DNA of 64,000 bases, from positions 38,817,001-38,881,000 of the forward strand of contig OX419758.1 of assembly GCA_948567375.1 (NCBI GenBank), written 5' to 3'. Made by a program: the position numbers and the translations under genes. Below are positions 43,890-56,675 of the stretch, piece after piece. The notes beneath the pieces were generated by a model. The model saw only the letters and a list, made by a program, of their open reading frames with translations. It was not told where the DNA came from and searched no databases. This DNA comes from Lunularia cruciata (lineage: Eukaryota > Streptophyta > Marchantiopsida > Lunulariales > Lunulariaceae). Positions within the stretch are counted from its first letter, which is position 1. Each line of letters opens with the position of its first letter.

Positions 43890-44582
43890 TGTAACACCCA
43901 TTTATGCATGTGTGTGGTATTGTGATATTAAGCTTGGTAGTACAAGTGCTTGAGAGATATTTTTTATATAGAGATAAAGCATGGTTCTACATTAGTCATG
44001 ATTAGCTAAAGTTAGTCTTTACTTAAGTTAGAGGGGACCTTACTTTAGAGGAAGTGGAAAAGATGAGTACCACTTTTTTGGATTCTAGTGTGTTGACTTG
44101 GTATTATTCCTAGGTGTTTGGCTTTGAGGAAAGAGTTGAGAACTCTTGGGCCCGTAGGCCTTTTTGTTTTGGATTCTTCTATGGTCCAAGGGTAGTCCAT
44201 GTGAAGGAATCCTTGACTTAGTGGTTGGGTCAAGATAAGATCACATGCTTAGTGGAATATGCCAATGTATGTGGATATTCCTTTATACTTTTTTAATTTA
44301 ACTGACTTTTAGCCTAGTAACTTGAGTTACTCCAATAATTAGTAACTTTGGTGCATAATTATTTCACAAGTATAAAAACAAAGGGTGAGGAAGTACTTAG
44401 CATCCTTTTATTTGCAATTATCTCTCTTTCATTGAGTTCTCTAGTGAGCAATGTCTTGAGTCTCGGAGTGTTAGCCTTGGAGGAATATTATGGAGTTGGG
44501 GTTCCTTGCTTTCTTAGTCCATGGTGCACTACCATAAAAGTCATCAGAGGTTCATCCTGAGTGAGAGATAGGCCGGCTCATA
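43890..44582 (+). repeat. 3' LTR of E3
   Basis: Starts TGTAACACCC and ends GGCCGGCTCATA; 693 bp; TATAAAAA at 44371. Preceded by GTCCGAGGGTAAA. Confidence 0.9.
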
Positions 44583-44909
44583 GTACTGACTTCATGGTGG
44601 GGCCCTCCTTCACTTTGCATTGTTTGCACCGTATGGTGTGCCATCAATGGGACCGTTAGGGTTTTAGACTTAGCTCAAGTCCAGGGGTATACTTTCAAAG
44701 TGCAGCTCCAGAGAGCTCACTTCTTTGATGTTGAGCCTTTGAGTTCCTAGCTATGGTGGACAGAGGCCAGTTAGCATCACCCAGATTCTCTTAGCTAGAG
44801 TGGATGTGGCTTGACTGCAATCAATACCCAGTTGTTGGCAGTTTTTAGAATGATAGATCAAGGACTGATTTGACTTGAGTTGATTTGAGTAGTGTAAACT
44901 ACATGATTA
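44583..44909. repeat. Dispersed direct repeat, copy 2 (~327 bp)
   Basis: Second copy of 40346-40670. Its homology begins exactly at the first base after the E3 LTR. Confidence 0.85.
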
Positions 44910-44939
44910 TTGTGGCACTTTAGAGTCTATGTATGACTT

Positions 44940-46219
44940 ATGTGTGAGTTATGTGTCTATAGTGTATGATGTTGACAGCGATGTTTGTTGTGTAGCAATG
45001 TATATACACATGACATCTATCTCAAGGTTCTTGATTGGATGCTTGCATAATGTCATGATCATAACTCTTGCCTCCTCTTCTTTTGGACATTTCCCTTTCT
45101 TTGGAGGAGTGTCCTTATGATAAACTGCATCCATTCTTGTTGCGGGGATGGACTATACTTCTCCTTCTTGGTCTAGCTCCTTGTCTTCCTTGTTTGAGGA
45201 TAGCTCTATCTTGGAGAAAATTATCACCAACATTGAGGGTGTTCATTTTGATATTAGGGGAATTCCACATCCCCTCTCCTCCTCCTATGCTTGGACAGGC
45301 CTTACATCAAGATTAACCTCTGATCCTTGATTATCTTGATTGTTGCTCTCTAACCTCAAGTCTGTATTTGTATTGGAATCACTATCCAATTACTTGTAGC
45401 TTAGGCTTGTGCTTATTGGCATTCAACTTAGTTGCTATTGCATAAGTCTTCCCCTTGTTGGAGTTTTCTCTAATAGTCTTTGAGACCTATCATTTTATCT
45501 TTTGATACTTCTACAACGCTTTTTATACTTTTGTAATTTGGTTGCATACTCAAGTTGGGATTGTAATCTCCCAATGGGTAGTGATGTGTGGGAAATGAAT
45601 TTTCCTCCTCCTTCCTCAATTATTTCATCTTTCATCATGTCTAAATGTAGCAAAAATAGGGAGAGGAAGGTGTTTCCTCCACTCTTTGTAATTGCTTTGT
45701 CAATTCACTAGTTGTATGGTGAAACATATTTGCCCAATCCACAAGGTTGCCTTTGTGCAACAATTAGAAGAATGTGGCCTAGTCATTATTGACATACATT
45801 ATCATGGTTGACATGAGCAACTTCATTATCAATGTCACCATGACACACCTCATGGGATCATTGTATCCATGTACCTCCCAGCTCTATCTTCTTATGCTTG
45901 AACAAGGCTTCTTGGTCACCTCCTATGTTGCTTAAGGCCACTCCTGGTTTAGCCAAGGACCCTAAATAACATTCTCAAGGACTTGTTGCCAATGTGCCTC
46001 TATTCAAGTAAACACATTGCCCCTCAGATCTGTGACGTTGGGATTCTTCTGCTCCTAAATCTCTAGTATCATTGGAAGATAAGTGAAATCCCAAACCCAT
46101 AATATGAATTCCAATCGCTTTGTGTTGAGGTACTTAGCATAGTAATAGCGCATCCACTTCTCTGCTGTTGGAGACCATAATGTGATACCAACTAATACCT
46201 TCTTCTTCTTTGGGAACAT
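44940..46219 (-). pseudogene. NW ORF copy B6
   Basis: Minus strand from ATG 46219: MFPKKKKVLVGITLWSP, then EKWMRYYYAKYLNTKRLEFI (about 46160-46100), VWDFTYLP, IEAHWQQVLENV (about 45990-45955), GYNDPMRCVMVTLIMKLL (about 45875-45820), then ATFF-stop-LLHKGNLVDWANMFHH (about 45780-45722), where the conserved Trp is intact. This is the clearest N-terminal region of the NW-B set. After about 45600 it becomes Ser/Glu/Asp-rich and then Lys/Glu-rich toward 44950 (KDTPPKKGKCPKEEEARV). Stops occur in both blocks. No known domain recognised. Confidence 0.65.
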
Positions 46220-46745
46220 GATATTTCCCAATGGTGGGTTGTGATTACTAGGTTATGTTTATCTCACAAATTTTCTCTCTACTCTAGTGTTTTCTCTACA
46301 CACAATCTCTCTTTCTGCTTTTGTGATGTTCACTTTTGTTGCTAGATGCTCTTATTCTTACTTGTAATTCCTCCTCTATCATGCTTTCACCAATTGGAAA
46401 GACTTGCAAAAATTCAATTAAATGAACCTCTTTTCTTGAGGCTCTATATTATACCCCATCATGAATATTTTGGTAATTTTGGTGGGCATTAGTGGTGAGC
46501 TATTATTGTTCTCACACATGTGAAATGCCATAAGGGCTAAAAATTACTAGAATCAGTTCTTTATCTTGAGTGGTAGTCCTTGTTTGCATGATTGCCAATG
46601 TGGATGATAGAATTCAAACTGATAGTCTGCATGGCAAAGTGAACATGTGGCTGAAGGTGTACCAAGCCAAAGATGAACAAAGTTGAAGATCTTGGGGTAG
46701 TCCCAATTCAATGGTCTTGGAGTTTGTTCCACTTTCATGGTCTAT
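46220..46745 (-). other. NW-B leader upstream of B6
   Basis: Paralogous to 14939-15480. Contains CACAC..TGTGAAATGCCA and a CCAAAG cluster (46640-46720). Presumed promoter/5' region of B6. Confidence 0.5.
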
Positions 46746-47700
46746 ATCTCTGGTTTTCCTTGTGATAGAAAGAAAAACCAACTAATCCTATATACTAACT
46801 CTAATATACTCTAAATGCTTATCAAACTCTGTAATAACTAATGAAAAAAGAAAGTTGTATGAGATGAGGTATAGTGGGCTAACAAGTATGTACTTTGTAA
46901 GAAGGTGAGGTGCCACAAACCTCTCAATAATGATAATTCTTATGAGTATCATCCTTCATTAATGACAAAGAGTCTTACAACAATATGTCTATAACTAATA
47001 AATGTATTCAATAGTGATATGTTTCACTCAAAAACAATAATTAACATGGTAGTGGTAATAGTTATAGCTCTATAGTGTGTAAATAAGGAGGATTTCCCAA
47101 ATGAAATAATATTAAAATAGCATAATAAAGGACAATGCTAGGATATTGCCAATTGTAATATATTTGTAATTGTAAATATGAAAGATTTCCCAAATAAAAT
47201 TTGGAATCAATTTGGTATAGATGTTGCTTGCTTAATAAAGTTCTCTCCTTCAAGATTGTGATTTTTTTCAAACACACCACCAAATACTTCAATGGTGGTT
47301 GGTCATGTATTGCTCTAGGTTGATTGGAAAAATAAACAACCTCCAACTTCACCTCCACATCCAAATGCATGCACTTCTTTGTGTCAACCAACATCTATGT
47401 AGATAAATGAATATGAAGATAACACCCAATATCAATCACCAAGCAACCAAAAAGAAGAGCATATAGGGTGGAAGGAAGAAGAGAGGAAGAAGGTGTCCAG
47501 AGAAAAGGTCACCAAATTACTTAGTCCAAAACATTCAAAAGATCCACTAAGAGCATTTAAGAGGTTGTGCTTGTACTATTGCCAAGAACAAAAGGCCATG
47601 CTCTTCCCTTGGACAAGTAACAACCTCACAAGAGTGACATCAAATCCTAGTACCAATGTTAAACACTATTGGGAGGTTTAACTATGGATAAGGGATACAT
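46746..47700. other. AT-rich, nothing recognised
   Basis: A 110-codon open stretch on the minus strand (47062-47394) and a 62-codon one on the plus strand (47493-47681) show no known motif. Not called as genes. Confidence 0.4.
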
Positions 47701-47719
47701 AGTATCTTCATGTCATCCT

Positions 47720-48000
47720 TCCATGGAAAAATCTGAGTTTCTTACATGACATTGAGCTCCCACAAAAAGATACTCAATTCCATAAATGACATCTAGTTCA
47801 CTATATAAGAAAAACTTAATTTTCATACAAGAAATTGAGTCTTTGTATCAAAATGAGTTTCCTACATAAATAAATCCTACGTTCCCTTCATAGAACTATA
47901 CATTAACAGACCTATACTCAAAATTGAGTTTCCTATACTAAAAAGAATTGAGTTCACTACATCAATAAGATTAAATTCTCTCAATAAATTGTGTTCCTTA
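47720..48000. repeat. Degenerate array of an ATTGAGTTTCCTACA-like word
   Basis: Eight or so imperfect copies (e.g. GAGTTTCTTACATGACATTG, TTGAGTTTCCTATAC, TTGAGTTCACTACAT). Similar words occur at 13030-13150. Confidence 0.45.
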
Positions 48001-49859
48001 TGAGCTCAAAATAAGATAACATCCACATTTATTCCAAAGTAGAGCAAATTAGATGAAACACAAAATGCTTCAAAAAGCATATGCAAAAGAAGTAAATACA
48101 ATTGGAGATGAGTGTTTCTTATAAAAACTTTGCTTCTTGGACATTATTCCTTTTTGCCATGATCTTATCATTTCAAAACTGGATCTTTTCTTGTGAATGC
48201 ACTCTAGCATAGTCTATTGCACACATTGCTATCATGTCAATTGTTTTAATCAATTTATACATTCTATGTTTTGTTAAAGGCTTCTTTCCCATCATGACTC
48301 TATTTTGAGAAAAATAAGACCATTTTTTGTGAATCTGATCTCCTCTTTAATATCCATTATGATTATCAATATTAAGTTGATGAAATAATTAACTAAATGC
48401 TTAGCTAAGCCTTGTACCCAATAAAAGAAGCTTACAAATGAAACAAGACAAAATTAAGAAGTATTATATAATCAACAAGGACTGATAGGAGTAGTATTAA
48501 TTTTCTATTTTTTAAGGAGAATTATCCTAATTCTTTTCCTTTCATGATTTTTATCTGATGTGAAATAGTGGCTTAATCTTCAAAACTTTTGTTATCATTG
48601 TTGTCGTATCAAAGTCAATGCAAGAAAATTAAGAGTATGTGATGGACTCATTCCTATTTTAATACTTGTAAGAAAATAAATTTTAACAAGATTATTTTTC
48701 GTTTAAAATTTCAATATATATAATAAATTTCTTCAAAATATTTTTTTCAAAACTAAGTCTTTAAGTTGGAAATTATATGCTTCTTAGAGTTGGAATGACA
48801 ATCTAAGAACGGATAAATTAGTTCTAAGAGTTAGAAACTTGATTCTTGAAGATGGGAACTTAGTTTAACTCAAAAATTGAATATATTACCATACATGCCT
48901 TAGACTCATTTATCTTGTTACTTTAGGCAAACTTGAAATATCACAATTGGTGGTAAAACTTGGAGATTTTACATCCAATTCCATTGTTGAATGTCTTGCA
49001 ATATGGTCCTTTTTTGTATCAATTCCACAAAAATGTTCATATCTCCATCAAGTAATTTAGTTTCCAAGTCAAGATTTTGTTTATCATTTTTGATAGTGAC
49101 TTGACTAGCCTTAACAATAATCTTAAGAATGATCTACCAAAAGTGTTATATCAAGCTTATGTCTTACAAAAGGGGCACCACTAATGACAATTTATGTATA
49201 CATCATGTGCTCAAAAGAAGAACAAGTCTATATTGAGAACCATCGAGGATAAAGCTGAAAAGGAAATCTTCTATTTGTTATCTTATGCCAAAAGTTCTCC
49301 AAAATGAGCCCTAAGAGAATACTTTAGTGGTAACTGACCTTAACACTATTAGTAAATTTTTCTTTTATATTCCAATTTTTTTGTAGGGTAACAAGAGGTC
49401 AAGAAAGCTATTAAGGCTGAACATGACATTGTGTCATTTATCATCAATCTAGAAGGTTGTGTAGAAGGTAATGTAGGAGGAAGAGAAGATGACATAAGAA
49501 AGACATCATGGCTCCTCTGTACTAATGGATCACAAGAACAACAATCCTCTTGGGTGTAATTCTATTGATCATGATCCATGATCAAGATTTCTTGACATTT
49601 ATGACTATAAGGCACACATTCATGAACAAAGAATTCCAGATTGATACCATCTGCCAAGTGGAAGATCATCAACCTGGAACATCATTAGGTTGGACGACAA
49701 TTGCACCAAAACACCTTGATGCACAACAAGGCTGATATCTCAATGGTTATGTGTTCAATTGAAGTGAAATTTATTTCATTAGAAGCATTTATTCAAGGGC
49801 TTTCTATTGTTGCCAAATCATAGTGTTTGGAGGTTTATAGTAAAAGTTACAACCTTATG
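48001..49859. other. AT-rich non-coding stretch
   Basis: Nearly 1.9 kb without an ORF, LTR or NW sequence that I can identify. Around 49400-49730 short open frames have no recognisable motif. Possibly a very old element. Confidence 0.45.
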
Positions 49860-50370
49860 ACCATACACACCTTGTACATGCACCTTGTACCTCACCTCTT
49901 GTATCTAGGATTTATATTGGTACTCATCTCTAACCTCATACTCATTGTACTCATTGTACTTGTGTTCAAGCTCATCATCAACTTTGTACTCCTTGTACTC
50001 ATCTTTGACCTCATACTCCTTGTACTAATGATACTTGTACTTGGTCTTTTACCTCACTCTCATAATCCTCCTTGTACTCAACTTTGACCTCATCTTGGAC
50101 CTTGTACTCATACTTAGATCCTGTGTTAGGAGCTAATCTCTTTTACTTATATCTTATCTCTTGTACCTCATATGTGGACTTTGTGCACATACCTTGTCAT
50201 CTTGTATCTTATACTTCATCTCTAATAGGGTGTTTTATTCTTCATTCTCATCTCTTGTACCTCATCATCTTGTCCATTATACATGGACTTCATTTGCGCA
50301 CCTTGTCTCTACCTCATACCTGCTCATCTTATACCTTGTCTTGTACCTCATACATGAACTTCATATCATG
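49860..50370. repeat. Degenerate CTTGTACCTCAT array (~510 bp)
   Basis: The word CTTGTAC(C/T)TCAT(C/A) and variants recur about thirty times at irregular 12-30 bp spacing. Strongly strand-biased composition (pyrimidine-rich on plus). It gives spurious Leu/Ile/Val/Ser-rich open frames in several phases, which should not be read as genes. Confidence 0.75.
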
Positions 50371-50586
50371 GACCTCAACACAAGCCTCAAATGCAAGTGA
50401 GAGAAGGTGGACAAGAAACAAATGAGAACACAAGATAAGCTAGTGAACAAACTCCAAAGTTAACAAAAAAAATTGGAGAATGAATGGATGGGGCAACTTG
50501 CAACAACCACGCACATGGAAAATCAACTTCTAAAGAATTTAGAATGTATTGCCAACAAGAACCCTTAGTGTACAAAGTTGAAGGAT

Positions 50587-51337
50587 TGTGACAACCTGGC
50601 AAATATCACTTTTGCGGTAATTGGGTAAGTAAAGTTCGTTCCCGCAAAGATACGAGTCGGAATTGGTCAAATACAAAGTCAAACAGTAACATGTAGTTCT
50701 TCTTGGTTGCGTCTTTAATCTCTCAGGTAGAAACCACACCCAGAAGAGAGTAACAAGCACTGACTCGCAGTCTTGTCACAAATTCACACTCCTTAATCAC
50801 AACTCCAACAAATCTTTCCAAACAATCTTGATTATGATGATTCAAGCTCTCTCAAAAATGGCACTTCACTGCAAAATGACTTTGCCTCAGAATTGTGTTC
50901 CACCCCTCCACTGAAGGCACAACTTCCTCGATCGAAATTGCTTCACATCAACTTTGCACTACACTCACAAATGCAGAATACTACCAACACTTCAATTCCT
51001 CTCAGATCTATCAAGGCATTGCTTCAATTGCACTTCACTCAGGATCAAACACATAGAATGAAGATCAAGGCTGCAGAATCCAACATCCACCAAGCACACT
51101 GACTTGCACTTTGAATTTTTCTAAACACTCACAAACACAAACGCAAAGTTGATACTTGGAATCAAGCTCAAGCGATGAGCATTGCTTTACAACACTTTGC
51201 TTTATCTATTCTCAGAAATTATGAGCACTGAACAACATTTGACTGCGAATGCCACTCTTAAATAGTGAATCAATCGACAGTTCTAACAACTATACCGTTC
51301 TACAACAACTTTTCTAACCTACAGATCCAAAATGACA
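50587..51337 (-). repeat. NW-A LTR of A3
   Basis: Inverted counterpart of 37873-38622: minus-strand start TGTCATTTTGGATC (51337) to GGTTGTGTCACA-like end near 50587. TATTTAAG (minus) at 51257-51264. About 750 bp. No second LTR of this element is in the window. Confidence 0.6.
51257..51264 (-). promoter_or_regulatory. Putative TATA box in A3 LTR
   Basis: Minus-strand TATTTAAG, at the position of TATTTAAAA in A1 (23588) and A2 (37950). Confidence 0.4.
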
Positions 51338-51380
51338 ATGCACCTCTTCATATCTGCCTCTTCAAATCTCAAAACTGTTA

Positions 51381-52729
51381 CTAATCCGATCCGATGTCTA
51401 CTTTGTCATCGGCTTTCAAACCCAAACCCAAAGTAAATTTACTTCCTACTACCTTTTCCTCGGGTTTCATATCTTCTACTTCTTCTACCAAATCCAGCAA
51501 TTCTCTTTCCTGATCTGAAATTGCACTAGTGGGTAATCTATCTAACTCTTCATCTCTCAACCCACTCTTCTCTAATGTCTCCACCGGTAACTCCAAAGAC
51601 ATTTGCACTCCTATGTTATCTACTTTGGGTTTTGCTCTAACATCTTTCTGAAGTTTTTCTATCTCTATTTTCACTAAGTCTAATCTAATCAAAATGTTGT
51701 CTTCTACCTCTAAGATCTTCCTGTCTATATGAGTTCTGAGACTAATTAACAAGGCATTCAAATCCATGTCCTTCACTTATCTTTGCCTTGTCTCCTGCAC
51801 CAACAACTTCAACTTGTGCAGCCTTGTCTCTTCAATCCAAATGCTGGCCTCTGTACTTAACATCGCATTCATCCGGAGGACTATCTCCTTCAAAGGCTCC
51901 AATCTCATCTTCTACTCTCGTTCTTGATCCGCAAGCCAGTCCTCCCTGTACATTGCCAATTCTGCTTCGAACTCGGCTTTCACTGTCTCCTCCTTCTCCT
52001 TCTGTACAACTCTCTCCTCCTGATTACAAAGTAACTCTTGTAATCTCTCTTCTTCTCTATATTGTGCTGCCAACTCTCGTTGCCAAAGTTACTTCTTCTC
52101 CTCGACACTCTCCATCACCCTATTGAGCTCTTGATCCTTTGCAGCTACTCTTGCCATAGCATGGATAACCTCTACTCTTGAATCAGCAAACTGCTACTTC
52201 AAGATCTCGTACTCAGCTACTTGTCTCTCCCTTGCTATGTCACTCTTTTTCACAAGATCCTCTCAATAATGCACTTCTCTCTTCAAGTCTTCAATTACCT
52301 GACTTCTTACTACTGCCTCCACTCGCAGTACTTCTCTTTCCTCCTCACCTCGGGTTATACGCTTCTCCAACTCCGAGTTCTCTTCTTCTAATCTCACCAA
52401 CACCTGCAATACAGTCTTTACCTCTGGACAAGTCGACTGCATCTCCTTCTTCCTGTACTCCAGCTTCACCAACAGAGGACACACCACCTCCCACAGGTAC
52501 TCGACTCCATCACTCAGGGTTACTTCTTCTTGCACGGCCACTTCCCTTCTAACTTCTTGTTCATCCAATACTTGCCTTCTCCTCTGCAGTCTTTGTATCA
52601 GAATGGATGCCTCGCTTCTTGAGCTTTCATGTGCTTCTTCCTTTGCCATACTCGGACCTGCATTGTACTTCGCCTTGTGTCTCGAGCAAACTCCTCTCTG
52701 CACTATGATCTCCTTCTCTTAGGGCGCTG
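51381..52729 (-). pseudogene. NW ORF copy A3, C-terminal half (split by E4)
   Basis: Best-kept C-terminal half of the family. Long open runs (52703-52263 and 51776-51381) encode NAGPSMAKEEAHES, IQRLQRRRQVLDEQEVRRE, LLVKLEYRKKEMQST, LVRLEEENSELEKRITRGEE, VRSQVIEDLKRE and then LNALLISLRTHIDRKILEVE. This is a strongly Leu/Glu/Arg heptad-patterned coiled coil, ending ADDKVDIGSD at the stop 51381-51383. The middle part (52262-51777) is open on the minus strand apart from a few stops. The reading frame comes from 61245 once E4 is removed. Confidence 0.7.
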
Positions 52730-53418
52730 TGTGCAGCCTGTCTCTCACTCAGGATGAACCTCTGATGGCTATTATAGTAGCGCACCATGGACTAAGAAGG
52801 CAAGAAACCCCAACTCCATCATACTCCTCCAAGGCTAACACTCCAAGACTCAAGACATTGATCACTAGAGAACTCAATGAGAGAGAGATCGTTGCAAATG
52901 AAAGGATGATGAGTACCTCCTCACCCCTTGTTTATATACTTGTGAAATAGGTACGTACCAAAGTTACTAATTACCATAGTAACTCAAGTAACTAGACTAA
53001 AAGTCAAGTCAAGTCAAAAAGTAGAAAGGAATATCCATTCACATGGGCATATTCCTCTAAGCATGTGGTCTTATCTTGACCCAACCACTAAGTCAAGGAT
53101 TCCTTCACATGGGCTATCCTTGGACTAAAGAAGAATCCAAAACAAAAAGGCTTGCGGGCCCAAGAGTTCTCAACTCTTTCCTCAAAGCCAAACTCCTAGG
53201 AATAAAACCAAGTCAACACACTAAAGTCCAAAATAGTGGTGCTCATCTTTTCTACTTCCTCTAAAGTAAGGTCCCTTCTATCTTAGCTATGACTAACTTT
53301 AGCTAACCATGACTAATACAAAACCATCCTTTATCTCTATTTAAATAATATCTCTTAAATACTTGTAATACCAAGCTAAATATCACAATACCACACACAT
53401 GCACAAATGGGTGCTACA
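52730..53418 (-). repeat. 3' LTR of E4
   Basis: Plus-strand ends TGTGCAGCCTGTC (shortened from TGTGAGCCGGCCTGTC) and GGGTGCTACA. 689 bp. Confidence 0.92.
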
Positions 53419-53467
53419 TTTACCCCCGAACTAAGTTTTCACTTTGTCCTCAAAGTGAAGGTCTCTC

Positions 53468-56400
53468 TACCTTCTATGGTACATCTTCAACTTATCATGG
53501 TTAATTCTATCAAAGTGTCTTCCTCCCAACTCCTTGAGATCATAGGTGTAATTGCCCTACACCTTCTCCACTATGAAAGGTCCAAAGTACTTAGGCAAAA
53601 ACTTCTTTTGCACTCTCTTGAATCGAATGGAACCAAACAACATTACCCAATCACCTTCTTTGAAAGTCTCCACCTTCTTCTTGCCTTGCCTCTTGTCATA
53701 GCTCTCCTTTTGTTTCCTTTGGGCTTGCTCCACTCAAACCATAGCAACTGCTCTTGCCTCTTCCAACTCCATGAGATGTTCCTTCCTTGACTTCTCTGCA
53801 TCACCTCCTTGTGCTTTCTTCAATCTCCTATGAATGCTTTGGAAGGTAGGAAGATCAAAGTGAATAGGTAAGGTAGACTCAATGCCATACACCAATTGAA
53901 ATGGAGAATATCCAATGGAAGTCTTCATGGTTGTCCTATACTCCCACTAAACTGCATGAATCCTCTTGTCCCAATTATGTTTAGCCCCCTCCATTTCTGC
54001 ATCTTTGGCCAACATCATGCACAAGGTCTGATTGGTTCTCTCTGCCAAGCCATTGGAATTTGGCTTATAGGATGTTGTTACTCTATGTGTGATAGAGAAA
54101 TGTCGTAGCATGGCTGTAGTAATGCTTCTTGTAAACTCTCCTCCTCTATCAGAAACCAACTCCAAAGGGCATCCAAACCTAATGATAATGCGTTCATAAA
54201 GAAATCTACCCACTTCATCTTCATTCTTGTCCCTCAATGGTCTAGCCTCAACCCACTTGGTAAGGTAATCAGTAACTACCACAATGTACCGATTGTTCCT
54301 TGGGGTTCTATTGAGAGGACCAACAAAATCAATTCCCCACTTCTCAAAAGGTCCTAGTAATAGAATTGATCTAAGTGGTGGAGTGGATGTAGACTTTCTA
54401 GCAAAAGCTTGACAAACATGACAAGTTTTGCAATAATCAAGACAATCCTTGAAAATCCCTCTCCAATGGTAACCTGCATCTAGAATCTTGAAAGCAGTCA
54501 CCTTTCCTGCAAAGTGTCCTCCACATACTAAACCTTCATGAAACTCCTTTATGAGTAAGATAGACTCTTCCTTACCCACTGCTCTTTGAAGTAGACCATC
54601 TGCTCCTTGGTGAAAAAGAATATCCTCCACCATTGTGTAAGGTCTAGATCTTGCTGCAAGGGCCTTCCTCTCCCTAGCATGCATCCCTTCTGGATAGTTA
54701 CCTCTTGTCACAAAATCCACAATCTCCTTGTACTCCATTGGAACCTCTTGAGTGACTGAGATTGTCATGAGCTCCTCATCCGGGAAGGAATCATCCACTG
54801 GCTCATCTCCATCATGATCATAGGCTCTAGATAACAAATCAGCATTTGCATGTTTCTTTCCTGGCCTATCCTCAATGGTGTAGTGATACTCACACAAGAG
54901 TATCATCCACCTTGCTTGTCTCCCTTCAACATTAGGCTTGTTGAAGATGTACTTCAAAGCCTTGTGATCTGTGACAATGGTGGCTTTCCCTCCAATCAAG
55001 TAGTGTCTAAACTTCTTGAGACCAAAAATCACTGCCAACCCTTCTCTCTCTGTGATAGAGTAGTTCTTCTCTGCTAAAACCATCTGCCTACTAGCATAAG
55101 CTATTGGATGATCATGCCCATCTTGGTCTAATTGACTAAGAGTGCATCGTATAGCTACATTAGAAGCATCAGTGTAGAGGATGAAAGGCTTACTCCAATC
55201 AAGTTTAGCAAGAATTGGAGCTACAACAAGGGATTTCTTGAGCTCCTCAAAAGCTTTGAGAGCCTCCTTGTCTTCCAAAATCACCATATAATCTACACCC
55301 TTCTTCATGTAGATGGTCAAGCATAAGCCTTGTTGGAAAATGAGAAGATGAACCTCCTATAGCACCCAACCATCCCCAAGAATTGGCGTAACTTTGTCAA
55401 GCTTGAAGAGAATGGAAGGTCTGAGATTTTCCTCACCTTCTTAGGATCAAATGCTATTCCATCCTTGGAGATGATGTGCCCCAAAAGTAGACCTTCTTCG
55501 CATCCAAAAATGCACTTATCTGGGTTGAGTGATGCATTTGCCTCATCCAAGCGTTGCAAGACTTTGATTAGGTGCTCAAAGTGCTCCTCCTTGCTCCCAT
55601 AGACACACAAGTCATCAATGAAGTCTCTCACAAATTTCCCAATGAAAGGTTCAAATACCTTGTTCATGAACCGTTGGAATGTGGCTGGAGCATTGCAGAG
55701 CCCAAAAGGCATGACCTTGAAAGCGTAAGTTCCCCAAGGTGTGGTGAATGTCGTGAGTTGTTGATGCTCTGGTGCAATCTTGATTTGGTTGTATCCACTA
55801 TAACCATCTCCAGAACTGTACCGCTCATGACTTGCAACCTCCTCCAAGATCTCATCAATGAATGGCAATGGGTAGTAGTCCTTCTTGGTAACAACATTGA
55901 GCTTCTTGTAATCCACACATACCCAAAGCTTGCCATTCTTTTTCTTTGCAATGACAATTGGGGACACCCATTTTGAATTCTCCACCTCAAAGATAAATCC
56001 AGCCGCCTTGAGCTTATCAATCTCCTCCTTCACAACCAAAGATATTGGTGGGCTAATGTGACGTTGCTTTTGGCGGATTGGTCTTGCATGTGACTCCACC
56101 TCTATCTTGTGCTCCTCCAAGGTGACTTCCTTCAAATCCTTGTAACTAAAAGCAAACACATGGATGAACTTGCGGAAAATCTCCTCAAATCTCACCTTCT
56201 GCTCCTTGTTAACATTTGGGCCATACTTGAGGGTAGATAATCTTCTCTCTATCTCCTCAAGTGTCAATGGTGATTTGTCTGGGTCCTTCAAAACCTTTGG
56301 CTTAGGTGCAAAATCCATAGCACACAAAGGATACACATCTGAATCAGATTCAGATTCATCCTCCTCCGTGGAGGTCTCCTCTTCCATGCTTGTGTCCACA

Positions 56401-56675
56401 CCTGAAGCTCCTTCTTCAGAATCTGATTCCCAATAATCAGAAGATGGTGTATCTGAATGTGAAGTGTTGGTGGTGTTAGTCACAGGAACTATAACTCTAT
56501 GGTTTGATGGCCCAATCCTCAAGTACCCTTTGTGCCATTGATCAGTTGTGTGTGCTACTCTCAACCATGGCCTCCCAAGTAGTAAGTCATAGCTTGAATC
56601 CTTCAAGACTTGGAAAGTCATGAGATTTTGAACTCCCATAACTGAAACTACCACTTTATCCATCACCCCTACTGG
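53468..56675 (-). pseudogene. E4 pol: protease C-terminus, RT, RNase H, integrase; nearly intact
   Basis: The 449-codon stretch 56666-55317 holds the protease end LLLGRPWLRVA, the RT palm with PFIDEILEEVASHERYSS, YNQIKIAPEHQQ, MPFGLCNAPATFQ and catalytic FIDDLCVYG (about 55622-55596), then GHIISKDGIAFDPKKV and FLGMVGCYRRF. A 1-base deletion near 55320 shifts the frame. The 457-codon stretch 55320-53947 holds RNase H (FILYTDASNVAIRC, TDHKALKYIFNKP), then integrase: FHEGLVCGGHFAGK, CKTCHVCQ, WGIDFVGPL, LVSDRGGEF and NGLAERTNQ (HHCC and D, D, E all present). TAG at 53947-53949 interrupts before SIGYSPFQLVYG; the tail INHDKLKMYHRR ends at 53468. There is no chromodomain, so an Athila/Tat-like non-chromovirus is the best fit. 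Confidence 0.92.

Larger units (their letters stand above)
42143..44582 (+). mobile_element. E3: 5'-truncated E-family element
   Basis: Only the 3' part remains: RNase H from ANASNVAKGCTLSQ (42139 on), integrase and one LTR. The LTR, gag, protease and RT upstream are absent; the left edge joins unrelated sequence near 42140. The right edge is directly followed by the ~325-bp direct repeat (44583). Confidence 0.85.

Noticed and set aside
47062-47394. 110-codon minus-strand frame as a gene
   Set aside because: No motif, AT-rich, no related copy in the window; kept only as part of an unassigned stretch.
49827-50425. Leu/Ile-rich frames that look like membrane proteins
   Set aside because: They come from translating the CTTGTACCTCAT array in several phases.
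51788-52552. Plus-strand Ser/Pro/Leu-rich frames at 51788-52126 and 52178-52552
   Set aside because: Antisense of the Glu/Arg-rich coiled coil of NW ORF A3; composition is explained by complement.
52300-53300. Short plus-strand open frames repeated at 8433, 24914, 53076, 60004 and 60902 (starting near MTQPLSQGFLHMGYPW)
   Set aside because: They are the antisense of the E-family LTR interior and recur only because the LTR recurs; no sign of coding.
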